From JBDWFY01 sp039976075 (lineage in GTDB: Bacteria; Pseudomonadota; Alphaproteobacteria; Rhizobiales; Stappiaceae): 64,000 nucleotides of DNA. Positions 9,378-17,430 of this stretch are shown in pieces. A model generated the notes under the pieces. The model was not told where the DNA came from, did not search any database, and was given only the letters and a program-made list of their open reading frames with translations. Position 1 is the stretch's first letter; every line of letters begins with the position of its first letter. Made by a program: the position numbers and the translations under genes. The stretch lies in NCBI GenBank assembly GCA_039976075.1, contig JBDWFY010000001.1:372001-436000 (forward strand), read 5' to 3'.

Positions 9378-10504
9378 GAAGATCGCCCTTCATCTTGCGC
9401 TTTCGCATTTTTAAAATTCGCAATTGCGGCATTGATGCAAGTTACCAGTCTCTGCTTGCCGATTGTCAGGCTGTGTTCTGCTTCAACATAGCGGGCGGCA
9501 TCCCTTCTAAATTTCTCAAGCATTGTCGCATATCTGAGTAGTTTTTTGAGGGCGCAGGCAAAGGCCGCAACATCACCTGCTGGAACCAGCAGACCACTCT
9601 CACCATCGGCAACAACATCCGGAACGCCCAGACTGTCACCAGCCACCACCGCAAGCGACGCAGCCTGAGCTTCAAGAAACACCATGCCAAAAGATTCATT
9701 GATCGCCGGCCAGACAAAGATATCTGCTGTTTTGCAGTTCTCTGCGATCTGTTCCCTGGTCAGTGCCCCTTTGAAGGTGCAGGACAGACCCTCGAAAAGC
9801 GGTTCAATTATTGTTCGCGCCTCACCATCGCCAATGATGGTTAGATGCCAATCCAGATTCTGTATCTCTTTCAGCGCTTTGGCCAGAATTTCATAGGAGG
9901 CCTGTTTGTCGCCGGGCCGCATCATCGCTACTGTCAGCAACTCAATGGGATTGTTTTCCATCAGAGAGTTTCCCGCACGCCGAAACGGGGCCGTATCAAT
10001 AAAGGGCGGTAGACGCATCCTGCGGTGATCGGGGACTATTTCGGAAATTCCTATTTCATCACGGTGATGAAGCGAAGCCACAAGGTCGGCCCGTTTGAGT
10101 GCCTTTTCGGCAGCAGCAAATCCCGCAGCCCACGGCCCGTTTTCGCGTTTCGCGGCTCGACTGGCTTCAACCAGCAAATACGGAATACTTAGAGCAGAGG
10201 CCATCGCCGGACCCAAAAGGTCGGGAGCTTTGTAGTAGCTATGATAGGTCAACCAGATTTCCGGTTGTTTCATACTCTTGCTGTACTCATCTAGTAGCCG
10301 GGACTTCTCTGCCTGAGTTTCCAAAATTATCTGAGTATAGCGCGCTTGATCGGGCGTTCCCTGCCAACTGCGGAGATGCGATGCAAGGGAAACCTGATAC
10401 CCTAGTTCTTTGAGTGCCTGCACCAAAACCCGCGCGATCTCGCGATCTCCGGAAGGAATAGGACTGTCCGGAGCTTTCATTGGGGCATAGAAGGCAACGT
10501 GCAC
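9374..10504 (-). CDS. Glycosyltransferase family 4
   Basis: A retaining GT-B glycosyltransferase of about 376 residues. The open frame can be extended to a TTG at 10534, but the GTG at 10504 is preferred because GGGAG lies about 11 bp upstream and the protein then begins with the beta strand VHVAFYAPMKAPDS. The C-terminal half contains VWPAINESFGMVFLEAQAASLAVV, the GT4 E-x7-E region that binds the nucleotide-sugar phosphate. It likely uses a GDP- or UDP-sugar. Its stop overlaps the next gene by 4 bp (ATGA). Confidence 0.83.
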   Translation of the reverse strand: MHVAFYAPMKAPDSPIPSGDREIARVLVQALKELGYQVSLASHLRSWQGTPDQARYTQIILETQAEKSRLLDEYSKSMKQPEIWLTYHSYYKAPDLLGPAMASALSIPYLLVEASRAAKRENGPWAAGFAAAEKALKRADLVASLHHRDEIGISEIVPDHRRMRLPPFIDTAPFRRAGNSLMENNPIELLTVAMMRPGDKQASYEILAKALKEIQNLDWHLTIIGDGEARTIIEPLFEGLSCTFKGALTREQIAENCKTADIFVWPAINESFGMVFLEAQAASLAVVAGDSLGVPDVVADGESGLLVPAGDVAAFACALKKLLRYATMLEKFRRDAARYVEAEHSLTIGKQRLVTCINAAIANFKNAKAQDEGRSS

Positions 10505-10543
10505 CTGTTGATTATCTCCCAAATGTCGGACCAATATCTGGCG

Positions 10544-11758
10544 TTAAATGTACCGGTTGAACTTTTCCGCAAGGCGATCAAGTCCCGGAGCAGTGTCGAA
10601 TTTATCGCGCACGGATTGAGAACCGCAGCATCCCATGTTTTTCCGCATGGTCGCATCATCCATCAATCTGGAGAGAGCGTCTGACAGTGCTTGCGGGTCC
10701 TGGGGTGGCACAAGCAAGCCGTTTGTACCCTCAACAATAATTTCCGGAATGGCCGAAACGTTGCCTGCGATAACCGGCAATCCCATCGCCTGTGCTTCCA
10801 TCAAGACGTTGGGCAATCCATCGCGATCACCGGATTTGGCGATCAGGCACGGCAGAACGAAGATGTCTGAACGACCCAGTTGTTCAATCACAAAAGCACG
10901 GTCCTTGGAGCCATGCCAGGTTATTCGATCCGCAATACCAGCAGCAGCCGCCTGTTTTTTCAACTTCTTTGATAAGGCGCCACCGCCAATGTGATGAAAA
11001 TGCCAGCGACTATCTCCGCTGATAATTTTGAGCGCTTTGATAAGGTCTCCGTATCCCTTCTTCTCCACAGCACGACCAACGGAGATAAGACGGATCACAT
11101 CCTCAGTCGGCCCGCCATTTTCAGGTGGGGATGGAAATCGGTTGAAATCAAGCCCGTGATAAACCAACTCAATCTTTTCCGGGTCATCTTCGATCAGCCC
11201 TTGAAGATAAGTGGTATTAATCTGAGTGCAGGTAACACCCCAATCGGCATCGAGCAGCTTTTCTTCAAGCTCCCATTGAGCACTGGTCCATATATCTTTG
11301 GCATGCGCAGAAAATGACCACTTCATCCCTCGCAAAGCTGCTGCATAACGGGTGACGGAGCAGGGCGTGTGAAGGTAATGGGTGTGCAGCCAGGCAACAT
11401 CGTCCGGCAACTCGCGCGCGAGTACACAAGCCTGCCCCCATCGGCGCCAGCGATTAATGGTTTTGTCGCGCGCGAGATCTTTTTCAAACAGCGTTCTTGC
11501 CGTTTCATAGGTCTTTTGTTTCTGGGCCCACCGTCGTCCTGCGGCAACGCGCTTGGGGTCGTCTTTCAGATATTCCGGCAGATACAGAACTTCAGCGGAA
11601 ATTTCCTTGTTCAAATCATGGATGTGGGGGTCGGTCGGATGCCTGAGAGACACAATAAGTTGCTTGATACCGCGCTTCTCCAGCCCAAGAATTTCCTGTG
11701 CGATGAAGGTCTCGGATAAACGCGGATAGCCTTTGACGGTGACGGCAATTCGGGACAT
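10544..11758 (-). CDS. Glycosyltransferase family 4, capsular/colanic-acid type
   Basis: A 404-residue GT4 enzyme. It opens with RIAVTVKGYPRLSETFIAQEI, characteristic of transferases in exopolysaccharide and colanic-acid clusters (WcaL-like). The donor-binding region is VLPCLIAKSGDRDGLPNVLMEAQAMGLPVI, which holds the paired glutamates of the E-x7-E motif. It lies 28 bp downstream of the GT28-like gene at 11787-13004 and immediately upstream of the GT4 gene at 9374, in one minus-strand operon. The sugar and acceptor cannot be told from sequence alone. Confidence 0.85.
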   Translation of the reverse strand: MSRIAVTVKGYPRLSETFIAQEILGLEKRGIKQLIVSLRHPTDPHIHDLNKEISAEVLYLPEYLKDDPKRVAAGRRWAQKQKTYETARTLFEKDLARDKTINRWRRWGQACVLARELPDDVAWLHTHYLHTPCSVTRYAAALRGMKWSFSAHAKDIWTSAQWELEEKLLDADWGVTCTQINTTYLQGLIEDDPEKIELVYHGLDFNRFPSPPENGGPTEDVIRLISVGRAVEKKGYGDLIKALKIISGDSRWHFHHIGGGALSKKLKKQAAAAGIADRITWHGSKDRAFVIEQLGRSDIFVLPCLIAKSGDRDGLPNVLMEAQAMGLPVIAGNVSAIPEIIVEGTNGLLVPPQDPQALSDALSRLMDDATMRKNMGCCGSQSVRDKFDTAPGLDRLAEKFNRYI

Positions 11759-11786
11759 AGGCTCAGGAAACTTTCACGGACTGGTT

Positions 11787-13004
11787 TCAGGCAAACACCG
11801 GTTCAAACGTATCTTGTTGTTCCTGATCCTCGCTGATGATCTGCGCCACCCGGCGATTGATCGTCGTCAGGCCGTCAAGCAGACCCTGGTGCCCGGCATT
11901 GGAGGGCGGTGCCATTTTGGGCAGCCCCGTCAAGGCTTCCAGCATCGGTTTCGTGGCCGGATAGCATTCTATCGGGAGCACATGAACCAGACCCGCCTTT
12001 TTGGCCTGCGCTGCACGGATTGACTGCTCACGGCGTGGGACTTCCCTTGGTATCAGCAGAGTCGGTTTGTCAAAGGAGAGAATCTCACAAAACGTGTTGT
12101 ATCCCCCCATGGCCACCATCGCGACAGCATTTTCGATCAAAGGTTCGATATGCGGTGTAAAACGAATAATTTCAACGTCGCGAAGATGCTCTGCGCGCGC
12201 CAGAAAGTCCGAATGCGCCTCTGCCGGCATGAATGGACCGAGCACAATCAGCGCCGGAAAAAGTGGAACATCACGTGCCTCATAGGCCCGCATGACCCAG
12301 TCCACCATTTCTACACCATCGCCACCACCACCGGGTGTCACCAAGATATAAGGCTCACGGTCGAACGGTTCGTCAATCGCTGGTGAATTCCCGGCCGGCA
12401 CCTTGCGCCTTAGATAACCCGAAAACATTGTTTTGGCCGGGATATTCGCCGGGAGGTCGAGACCACTCAGCGGATCGTAAATTTCCGGCAAACCGTAGGT
12501 CCATATTTCATCGTACAGGTCGGACATAACCGGCACGACGTTTTTCCGCTCCCACTCTTCTTCGAGTAGTTCCGGATCGTCCATGACATCACGCAATCCC
12601 AGGATGAGCCGCGTCCTCGTTGGCTTGAGCATTTCAAGTGTGCTCAGGACTTCCCCCCGCAAACCGGTGGGCTCCTTGTCGACCAGAAAAATATCCGGAT
12701 CGAATACCCGCGCCGTGTGCTGAATAATTGACTCTCGGATCGCGAGTATTTCATGAATATCGATGCGCAGGCTCAGCGAAGAATATTCACCGTTGCGTTG
12801 TTTTATCACCCCGGGAATACGGACAAAGTCGACACGGTTCCTGAAATCGAAACTGCCGATTATTGGCGAGCCAGAGAGGATAAGGATCGAAAGATCAGCG
12901 AATTCTTCGACAAGGGAATGCGCAATTGTCTGGCACCGACGAAGATGCCCAAGTCCAAAAGAATCGTGGCTGTAAATGAGAATTTTCGGTTTTTTCAACG
13001 GCAT
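11787..13004 (-). CDS. Glycosyltransferase, GT-B fold, GT28-related
   Basis: About 405 residues from the ATG at 13004; an extension to a TTG at 13040 has no ribosome site. The N-terminal loop KILIYSHDSFGLGHLRRCQTI and the C-terminal GGYNTFCEILSFDKPTLLIP match the GT28 C-terminal fold, with LVTPGGGGDG as the glycine-rich donor loop. It is the first gene of the minus-strand glycan operon and is transcribed divergently from the unusual ABC gene at 13332, with a shared 327-bp spacer. Its general plan resembles that of the protein at 8217, so the operon carries two GT28-like and two GT4 transferases. Confidence 0.82.
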   Translation of the reverse strand: MPLKKPKILIYSHDSFGLGHLRRCQTIAHSLVEEFADLSILILSGSPIIGSFDFRNRVDFVRIPGVIKQRNGEYSSLSLRIDIHEILAIRESIIQHTARVFDPDIFLVDKEPTGLRGEVLSTLEMLKPTRTRLILGLRDVMDDPELLEEEWERKNVVPVMSDLYDEIWTYGLPEIYDPLSGLDLPANIPAKTMFSGYLRRKVPAGNSPAIDEPFDREPYILVTPGGGGDGVEMVDWVMRAYEARDVPLFPALIVLGPFMPAEAHSDFLARAEHLRDVEIIRFTPHIEPLIENAVAMVAMGGYNTFCEILSFDKPTLLIPREVPRREQSIRAAQAKKAGLVHVLPIECYPATKPMLEALTGLPKMAPPSNAGHQGLLDGLTTINRRVAQIISEDQEQQDTFEPVFA

Positions 13005-13331
13005 AGGCCTACCGGCAGTCGCTTTTGTTTGATAGAGCAATCGTCACCATGAACTCTCTCCGACGACCGAACTGGCCGATATTTGTGGTAGTTGTCGGGC
13101 TACCGGATCACACAGTGCGTTAAAATTGGCGTTTTTATAAATTTGTACTTGCTCCCAGGCAAATTGCCGTGTTCGTTTGTGCAGATGAACGACGATGTTT
13201 GACTCTCGGTTTAAGAATAGACACTGCTATGGCACATTCTGACCGGCAGGTTAATATGCGATGTACTTAATTGTCGAGAAAACAGACGAGTCTTTAGATT
13301 ATATTAGAAAGGCGTAAGCCGGACCCGCCAT
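13005..13331. promoter_or_regulatory. Divergent promoter region between the glycan operon and the ABC/cNMP operon
   Basis: A 327-bp spacer separates two divergent transcription units, so promoters for both must lie here unless transcription enters from outside. The part near 13210-13310 is AT-rich, as expected for promoter DNA. No perfect consensus promoter or clear inverted repeat was found by eye. A shared control region would allow co-regulation of the glycosyltransferases with the cyclic-nucleotide module. Confidence 0.45.
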
Positions 13332-15902
13332 ATGGATAAAACGCTTTTCGGATTTATCTGGAAATATACAAAACGCCAGCAAATCGTGGTTTTGATGATC
13401 ACGGTGCTCTCGTTTCCATTGCTGTATTATACGCTCGAGTTACCCAAACTCATCGTGAACGACGCCATCGACGGGCAGGGATTTCCGCGAGAAATTTTGG
13501 GATTCGAGCTTGGCCAGATCAATTATCTGCTGGCACTTTGTTTTGCCTTTCTAGCGCTTGTTATCATCAATAACGGCATCAAATACGTACTGAATGTATA
13601 TAAGGGACGCCTGGGCGAAAGAATGCTCCGACGCCTGCGCTATGATCTGTTTCAGCGCGTTTTGAGATTTCGGCTGCCGCAGTTTCGCCGGGTAAGTTCC
13701 GGTGAAATCATCCCGATGATAACCGCCGAGGTGGAAGACCTTGGACCATTTATCGGCGGTGCCATAGCTCTGCCGGCCTTCCAGGGAGGAACTCTGGTTG
13801 TCTACATCACATTTATCTTCATGCAGGACCCCTTGCTGGGGCTGGCGGCGATTTCGCTCTATCCTCTTCAGGGATACATAATCCCCAAGCTGCAGAAGAA
13901 AGTAATCCGTCTATCGCGCCAGCGCGTTCAGAACGTGCGAAAGATTGCGGACAAAGTCGGCGAGGGCATCGCAGGTGTTGTAGAAATTCACGCAAACGAT
14001 ACCTCCGCCTTCCATCAGGCAGATCTGTCTGAAAGACTGTTTGAAAATTATCAAATCCGCCTGGATATTTTCAAGCGGAAGTTCATGATCAAGTTCATCA
14101 ACAACTTCATGAACCAGTTGACACCATTTCTGTTTTACCTGATCGGCGGCTATTTGGTCATTCAGGGCGATCTGAGTTTTGGTGCGCTCGTCGCGGTACT
14201 GGCAGCCTACAAGGACCTTGCCGGCCCCTGGAAAGAACTTCTGGCGTATTATCAGGTGCTTGCGGACGTGCAGGTAAAATATCAGACTGTCGTGGAAAAT
14301 TTCGATCCGCCGGACATCTATCCCGTAGAACGGATCACATCTGATGAGTTATGGGATCTCAAAGGAAACTTGAAATTTTCCGGTGTGAATTTCTCCAGCG
14401 GCTCAACCGGGCAGGAAGTCTTCTCTCTTACGACTGAAATTCCCCATGGTGCAAAATGGGCAATAGCCGGAGATGACGCATCCGGGCGCGGTGAACTTCT
14501 GCAACTTGCCGCCGGTTTGGTGGGACCAGATGCCGGTCGTGTCGAAATTGGAGAATACAATCTGGAAAACCTTCCCGAGGCCACCTTGGGACGGACAATC
14601 GCCTATGCCGGACCTTCATCGCACATATTTACCGGAACAATCAGGGACAACCTCTATTACGGGCTCCGCCATCGGCCGATGGACGCCGGCGAGGAAGACG
14701 AGCTTCGGATCAACGAGGCTCAACTCACAGCCAACTCCGACTTCGATATCAAAGCCAACTGGGATGATTACGTTGAAGCGGGTGCTGAATCTCCGGACGA
14801 TTTAGCACAACGGGCACTGGAGCTCGTGGATGCCGTCGGCATGACCACCGATATCTACCGCATGGGTCTGCAATCCAATCTGGACAGTGGCAGTGACAGC
14901 GAATTGACTGATCGGATCCTTGCAGCAAGACGGGCCATTGCCGACAAGGTGGCCGGGGACAAAAAAGTACAGGATTTGGTCGAACTGTGGGATATGAACA
15001 GCTTCAACCGGAGTGCGACATTAGCTGAAAACCTGCTGTTCGCCGCACCTGCCGACCCGGAAGTGGATATTGACCGGATTCCTGAAGACCCGGTAGTTCA
15101 GGAATTTCTCATTGCATCAGGCTTGCAGGACCGTTTGTCGGAAATCGGATTAAAAGTCGCCGATACCATGGTCGATCTGTTTTCCAATATCAGTGCTGAC
15201 TCGACACTTCTGGGGAACTTTTCGTTTATGTCCGCCGAAGAAGTCCCAGAATACGAAGCCTTGCTGCGCAAAGCTTCCATGGCGAGCGGTCAGGAAGGGC
15301 TAAGCAAGGAAGAAAAGGCGCGGCTTGTCGGTCTTGCTTTCAAACTGATTCCCGCCCGCCATCGTTTAGGCGTTATTACCGGGGAAATCGAAGAGGAAAT
15401 CGTCGCCGCCCGGCATCGTTTTCACAAGGAAGTCGGCACAGCCGACGGTCGCTTCGTTCTCTTTGATGCCAATGTTTACATGCCTCCGTTGTCGATTGAA
15501 GATAATCTGCTGTTCGGCAGGGCACGGGTTGACCGCCGAGACAGCCGCGAGCGGATCGACAATCTGATCGGGAACATTGTGCTGGAACAGGAATTGCGCC
15601 AACCGATCCTTATGGCAGGACTGGAATTCGAGGTAGGAGTCCATGGGTCGCGCCTGTCTTCAAGCCAACGCCGGAAAATAGCACTGGTGCGGGTGTTGCT
15701 TAAACGGCCGAAGTATCTTGTATTGGACGAAGTAGCGACGAGTGCCAGCGACGAAGACCGGCATTTGAGAGAAATAATTCGCAACACAATTGATGATGGA
15801 ATCCTGATTTTCGGTACGTCACATTTGTCAATTGCGGAAGAATTCCCACATATTGTGGTAATGAAAGGTGGCAAGATTGCCGAAAATAAAACAAATACCT
15901 GA
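13332..15902 (+). CDS. ABC exporter-like protein with degenerate, expanded nucleotide-binding domain
   Basis: An 856-residue protein. Residues 1-320 resemble a type I ABC exporter membrane domain, with hydrophobic segments near 18-35, 63-82, 142-165 and 262-292. The ATPase domain is abnormal. Walker A reads GDDASGRGE (380-388), with the catalytic Lys replaced by Arg and the following Ser/Thr by Gly/Glu, and the Q-loop Gln is missing (YAGPSS, 425-430). The post-Q-loop element (G/S)(T/L)I-x-(D/E)NL occurs three times, at 435-444, 561-571 and 721-729, separated by about 120-160 residues of helical sequence. The signature is LSSSQ (775-779), Walker B YLVLDE (795-800) is intact, and the H-loop His is H831. 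The frame is uninterrupted, so this is not a sequencing frameshift. ATP hydrolysis may be lost or altered. It heads an operon with a cyclic-nucleotide-binding protein. Confidence 0.85.
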   Translation: MDKTLFGFIWKYTKRQQIVVLMITVLSFPLLYYTLELPKLIVNDAIDGQGFPREILGFELGQINYLLALCFAFLALVIINNGIKYVLNVYKGRLGERMLRRLRYDLFQRVLRFRLPQFRRVSSGEIIPMITAEVEDLGPFIGGAIALPAFQGGTLVVYITFIFMQDPLLGLAAISLYPLQGYIIPKLQKKVIRLSRQRVQNVRKIADKVGEGIAGVVEIHANDTSAFHQADLSERLFENYQIRLDIFKRKFMIKFINNFMNQLTPFLFYLIGGYLVIQGDLSFGALVAVLAAYKDLAGPWKELLAYYQVLADVQVKYQTVVENFDPPDIYPVERITSDELWDLKGNLKFSGVNFSSGSTGQEVFSLTTEIPHGAKWAIAGDDASGRGELLQLAAGLVGPDAGRVEIGEYNLENLPEATLGRTIAYAGPSSHIFTGTIRDNLYYGLRHRPMDAGEEDELRINEAQLTANSDFDIKANWDDYVEAGAESPDDLAQRALELVDAVGMTTDIYRMGLQSNLDSGSDSELTDRILAARRAIADKVAGDKKVQDLVELWDMNSFNRSATLAENLLFAAPADPEVDIDRIPEDPVVQEFLIASGLQDRLSEIGLKVADTMVDLFSNISADSTLLGNFSFMSAEEVPEYEALLRKASMASGQEGLSKEEKARLVGLAFKLIPARHRLGVITGEIEEEIVAARHRFHKEVGTADGRFVLFDANVYMPPLSIEDNLLFGRARVDRRDSRERIDNLIGNIVLEQELRQPILMAGLEFEVGVHGSRLSSSQRRKIALVRVLLKRPKYLVLDEVATSASDEDRHLREIIRNTIDDGILIFGTSHLSIAEEFPHIVVMKGGKIAENKTNT

Positions 15903-15965
15903 GTAAAACAGTCCCCGAGCCCCAACGGGGGTAGATGTGATACGGGTAGGGTGGGAGATTAGAAC

Positions 15966-16433
15966 GTGACGTTGGAAGCAGAAGTGGAAGCATTGCGGCA
16001 GGTTCCACTATTTAACGGAATTGAACCGGGCAAGTTACGTTTGCTGGCTTTTATTAGCGAGCGGGTAACCTACGAGTCCGACGAAAGGCTTTGCAGCCAG
16101 GGTGAACCAGGGGACAGCGCGTTCATCATACTGGGCGGCAATGCTGATGTTCGTGTGAATACCGACCAGGGAGAACGCACGGTTGCAGCGCTTGGAGCAA
16201 ACGATATTGTCGGGGAAATAGCGATTCTGTGTGATGTGCCCAGAACAGCGGCCGTTGTTGCCACGTCAGATATGGATGTGTTGACCGTATCAAAAGATAA
16301 TTTTCTGAAACTGTTACAAGAATTTCCTGAGATGGCACTTGAAGTCATGCGTGTGTTGGCGCATCGACTGGAAAGAACAACCCGCGATTTGGCTGAAGTT
16401 CGCGCTTCACTGCCGAAAAACGGTAATGGGTGA
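15966..16433 (+). CDS. Stand-alone cyclic-nucleotide-binding domain protein
   Basis: A 155-residue protein made almost entirely of one cNMP-binding beta-roll. The phosphate-binding cassette reads IVGEIAILCDVPRTAAV (81-97), with the Glu (E84) and Arg (R93) that contact the ribose and cyclic phosphate in CRP, PKA and channel domains, so binding of cAMP or cGMP is likely. There is no helix-turn-helix after the C-helix (about 120-145), so it is not a CRP-type transcription factor; it should act through protein contacts. It starts at GTG. It lies 63 bp after the ABC gene (a small CCCCG/CGGGG hairpin sits at 15913-15930) and 12 bp before the MBL hydrolase gene. Confidence 0.88.
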   Translation: MTLEAEVEALRQVPLFNGIEPGKLRLLAFISERVTYESDERLCSQGEPGDSAFIILGGNADVRVNTDQGERTVAALGANDIVGEIAILCDVPRTAAVVATSDMDVLTVSKDNFLKLLQEFPEMALEVMRVLAHRLERTTRDLAEVRASLPKNGNG

Positions 16434-16445
16434 GGGCGCAGCCAG

Positions 16446-17270
16446 GTGACGCCCGATTTTTATATTCGTTTCTGGGGTGTCCGGGGATCCACTCCGGCAC
16501 CCGGCCCGGATACTGTTCGTTATGGTGGTGAAACGACCTGTTTTGAAATTGGAGCGGGTGATCGGGTCATCATCATCGACTGCGGCTCAGGCGCTCGAAA
16601 AGCGGGCAATTCCCTGACAGAACGAGCACCGCGCGATCTTGACCTGTATTTTACTCATACACACCTGGATCATATTTGCGGCATGCCGTTTTTCTGCCCT
16701 GCCTATGACGGTACATTTCGAATTCGATGTCAGGCCTCGCATTTTCTTGATGACACACAACTTTCAGATGTGATCGGAAACCTGATGGCGCCCCCGGTAT
16801 TTCCCCTTGCGGTCGACAAGCTACGGGCGCTTACGTTTGTGAATTTTAAAATTGGCTCCACATTTGATGATGCAGGTGGATTGAACGTCCAAACGTTGCC
16901 ACTTAATCATCCAGGTGGTTGTTGCGGCTACAAGTTTACGTTTAACAACAAAACGATTTGCCTCATAACCGACCATGAACACGGTAACCCCGTGATCGAT
17001 ACCGCCATCGAACAGTTTGTTCAGGGTGCCGACATCATGGTCTATGACGGGATGTTTACGGACGACGAATACTGGAGCTACGCCGGCTGGGGACACTCAA
17101 CATGGCAAGCAGGTATTCGACTCGCCAACAAGGCAGATGTAAAAGTCCCTGTCATCACGCATCACGACCCCAGTCGCACAGATGATATGCTGGACGAGAT
17201 CGCAACAGCGGCCAAAACAATGCACGCAGGAAGCGTGATCGCGCGAGAAGGACTGATACTGGCGCCTTAA
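16446..17270 (+). CDS. MBL-fold metallo-hydrolase, possible cyclic-nucleotide phosphodiesterase
   Basis: A 274-residue metallo-beta-lactamase-fold protein of the RNase Z/PhnP branch. The metal motif HTHLDH is at residues 71-76. Further ligands are the His in LNHPGG, the Asp in LITDHEHG and the His in VITHHDPS. The HxHLDH form is also the hallmark of class II cyclic-nucleotide phosphodiesterases, and the neighbouring genes encode a cyclase and a cNMP-binding protein. I therefore infer, without proof, that it may hydrolyse a cyclic nucleotide. Other substrates (cyclic phosphates, RNA) remain possible. The start is GTG, 12 bp after the cNMP-binding gene. Confidence 0.8.
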   Translation: MTPDFYIRFWGVRGSTPAPGPDTVRYGGETTCFEIGAGDRVIIIDCGSGARKAGNSLTERAPRDLDLYFTHTHLDHICGMPFFCPAYDGTFRIRCQASHFLDDTQLSDVIGNLMAPPVFPLAVDKLRALTFVNFKIGSTFDDAGGLNVQTLPLNHPGGCCGYKFTFNNKTICLITDHEHGNPVIDTAIEQFVQGADIMVYDGMFTDDEYWSYAGWGHSTWQAGIRLANKADVKVPVITHHDPSRTDDMLDEIATAAKTMHAGSVIAREGLILAP

Positions 17271-17430
17271 CAAGTGAAGTCACAGTCAGGTCCGCGATTT
17301 GTGATAACGGCACACGGTGCTATCAACCCTGCGTAACCCATGTGTTTTAAGTATTTAAATCTATCTCTGCCGAACTATTCTAGAGTTCAGGAACTCAGCC
17401 TGTTTCCGATGACTTAGAGATCTTTTTGCC

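Noticed and set aside
13332..15902. The odd ATPase domain could be a pseudogene or a frameshift artefact
   Set aside because: The frame is open for 856 codons, and Walker B, the H-loop and the following genes are well formed. The repeated segments keep coding character, so degeneration by frameshift is unlikely.
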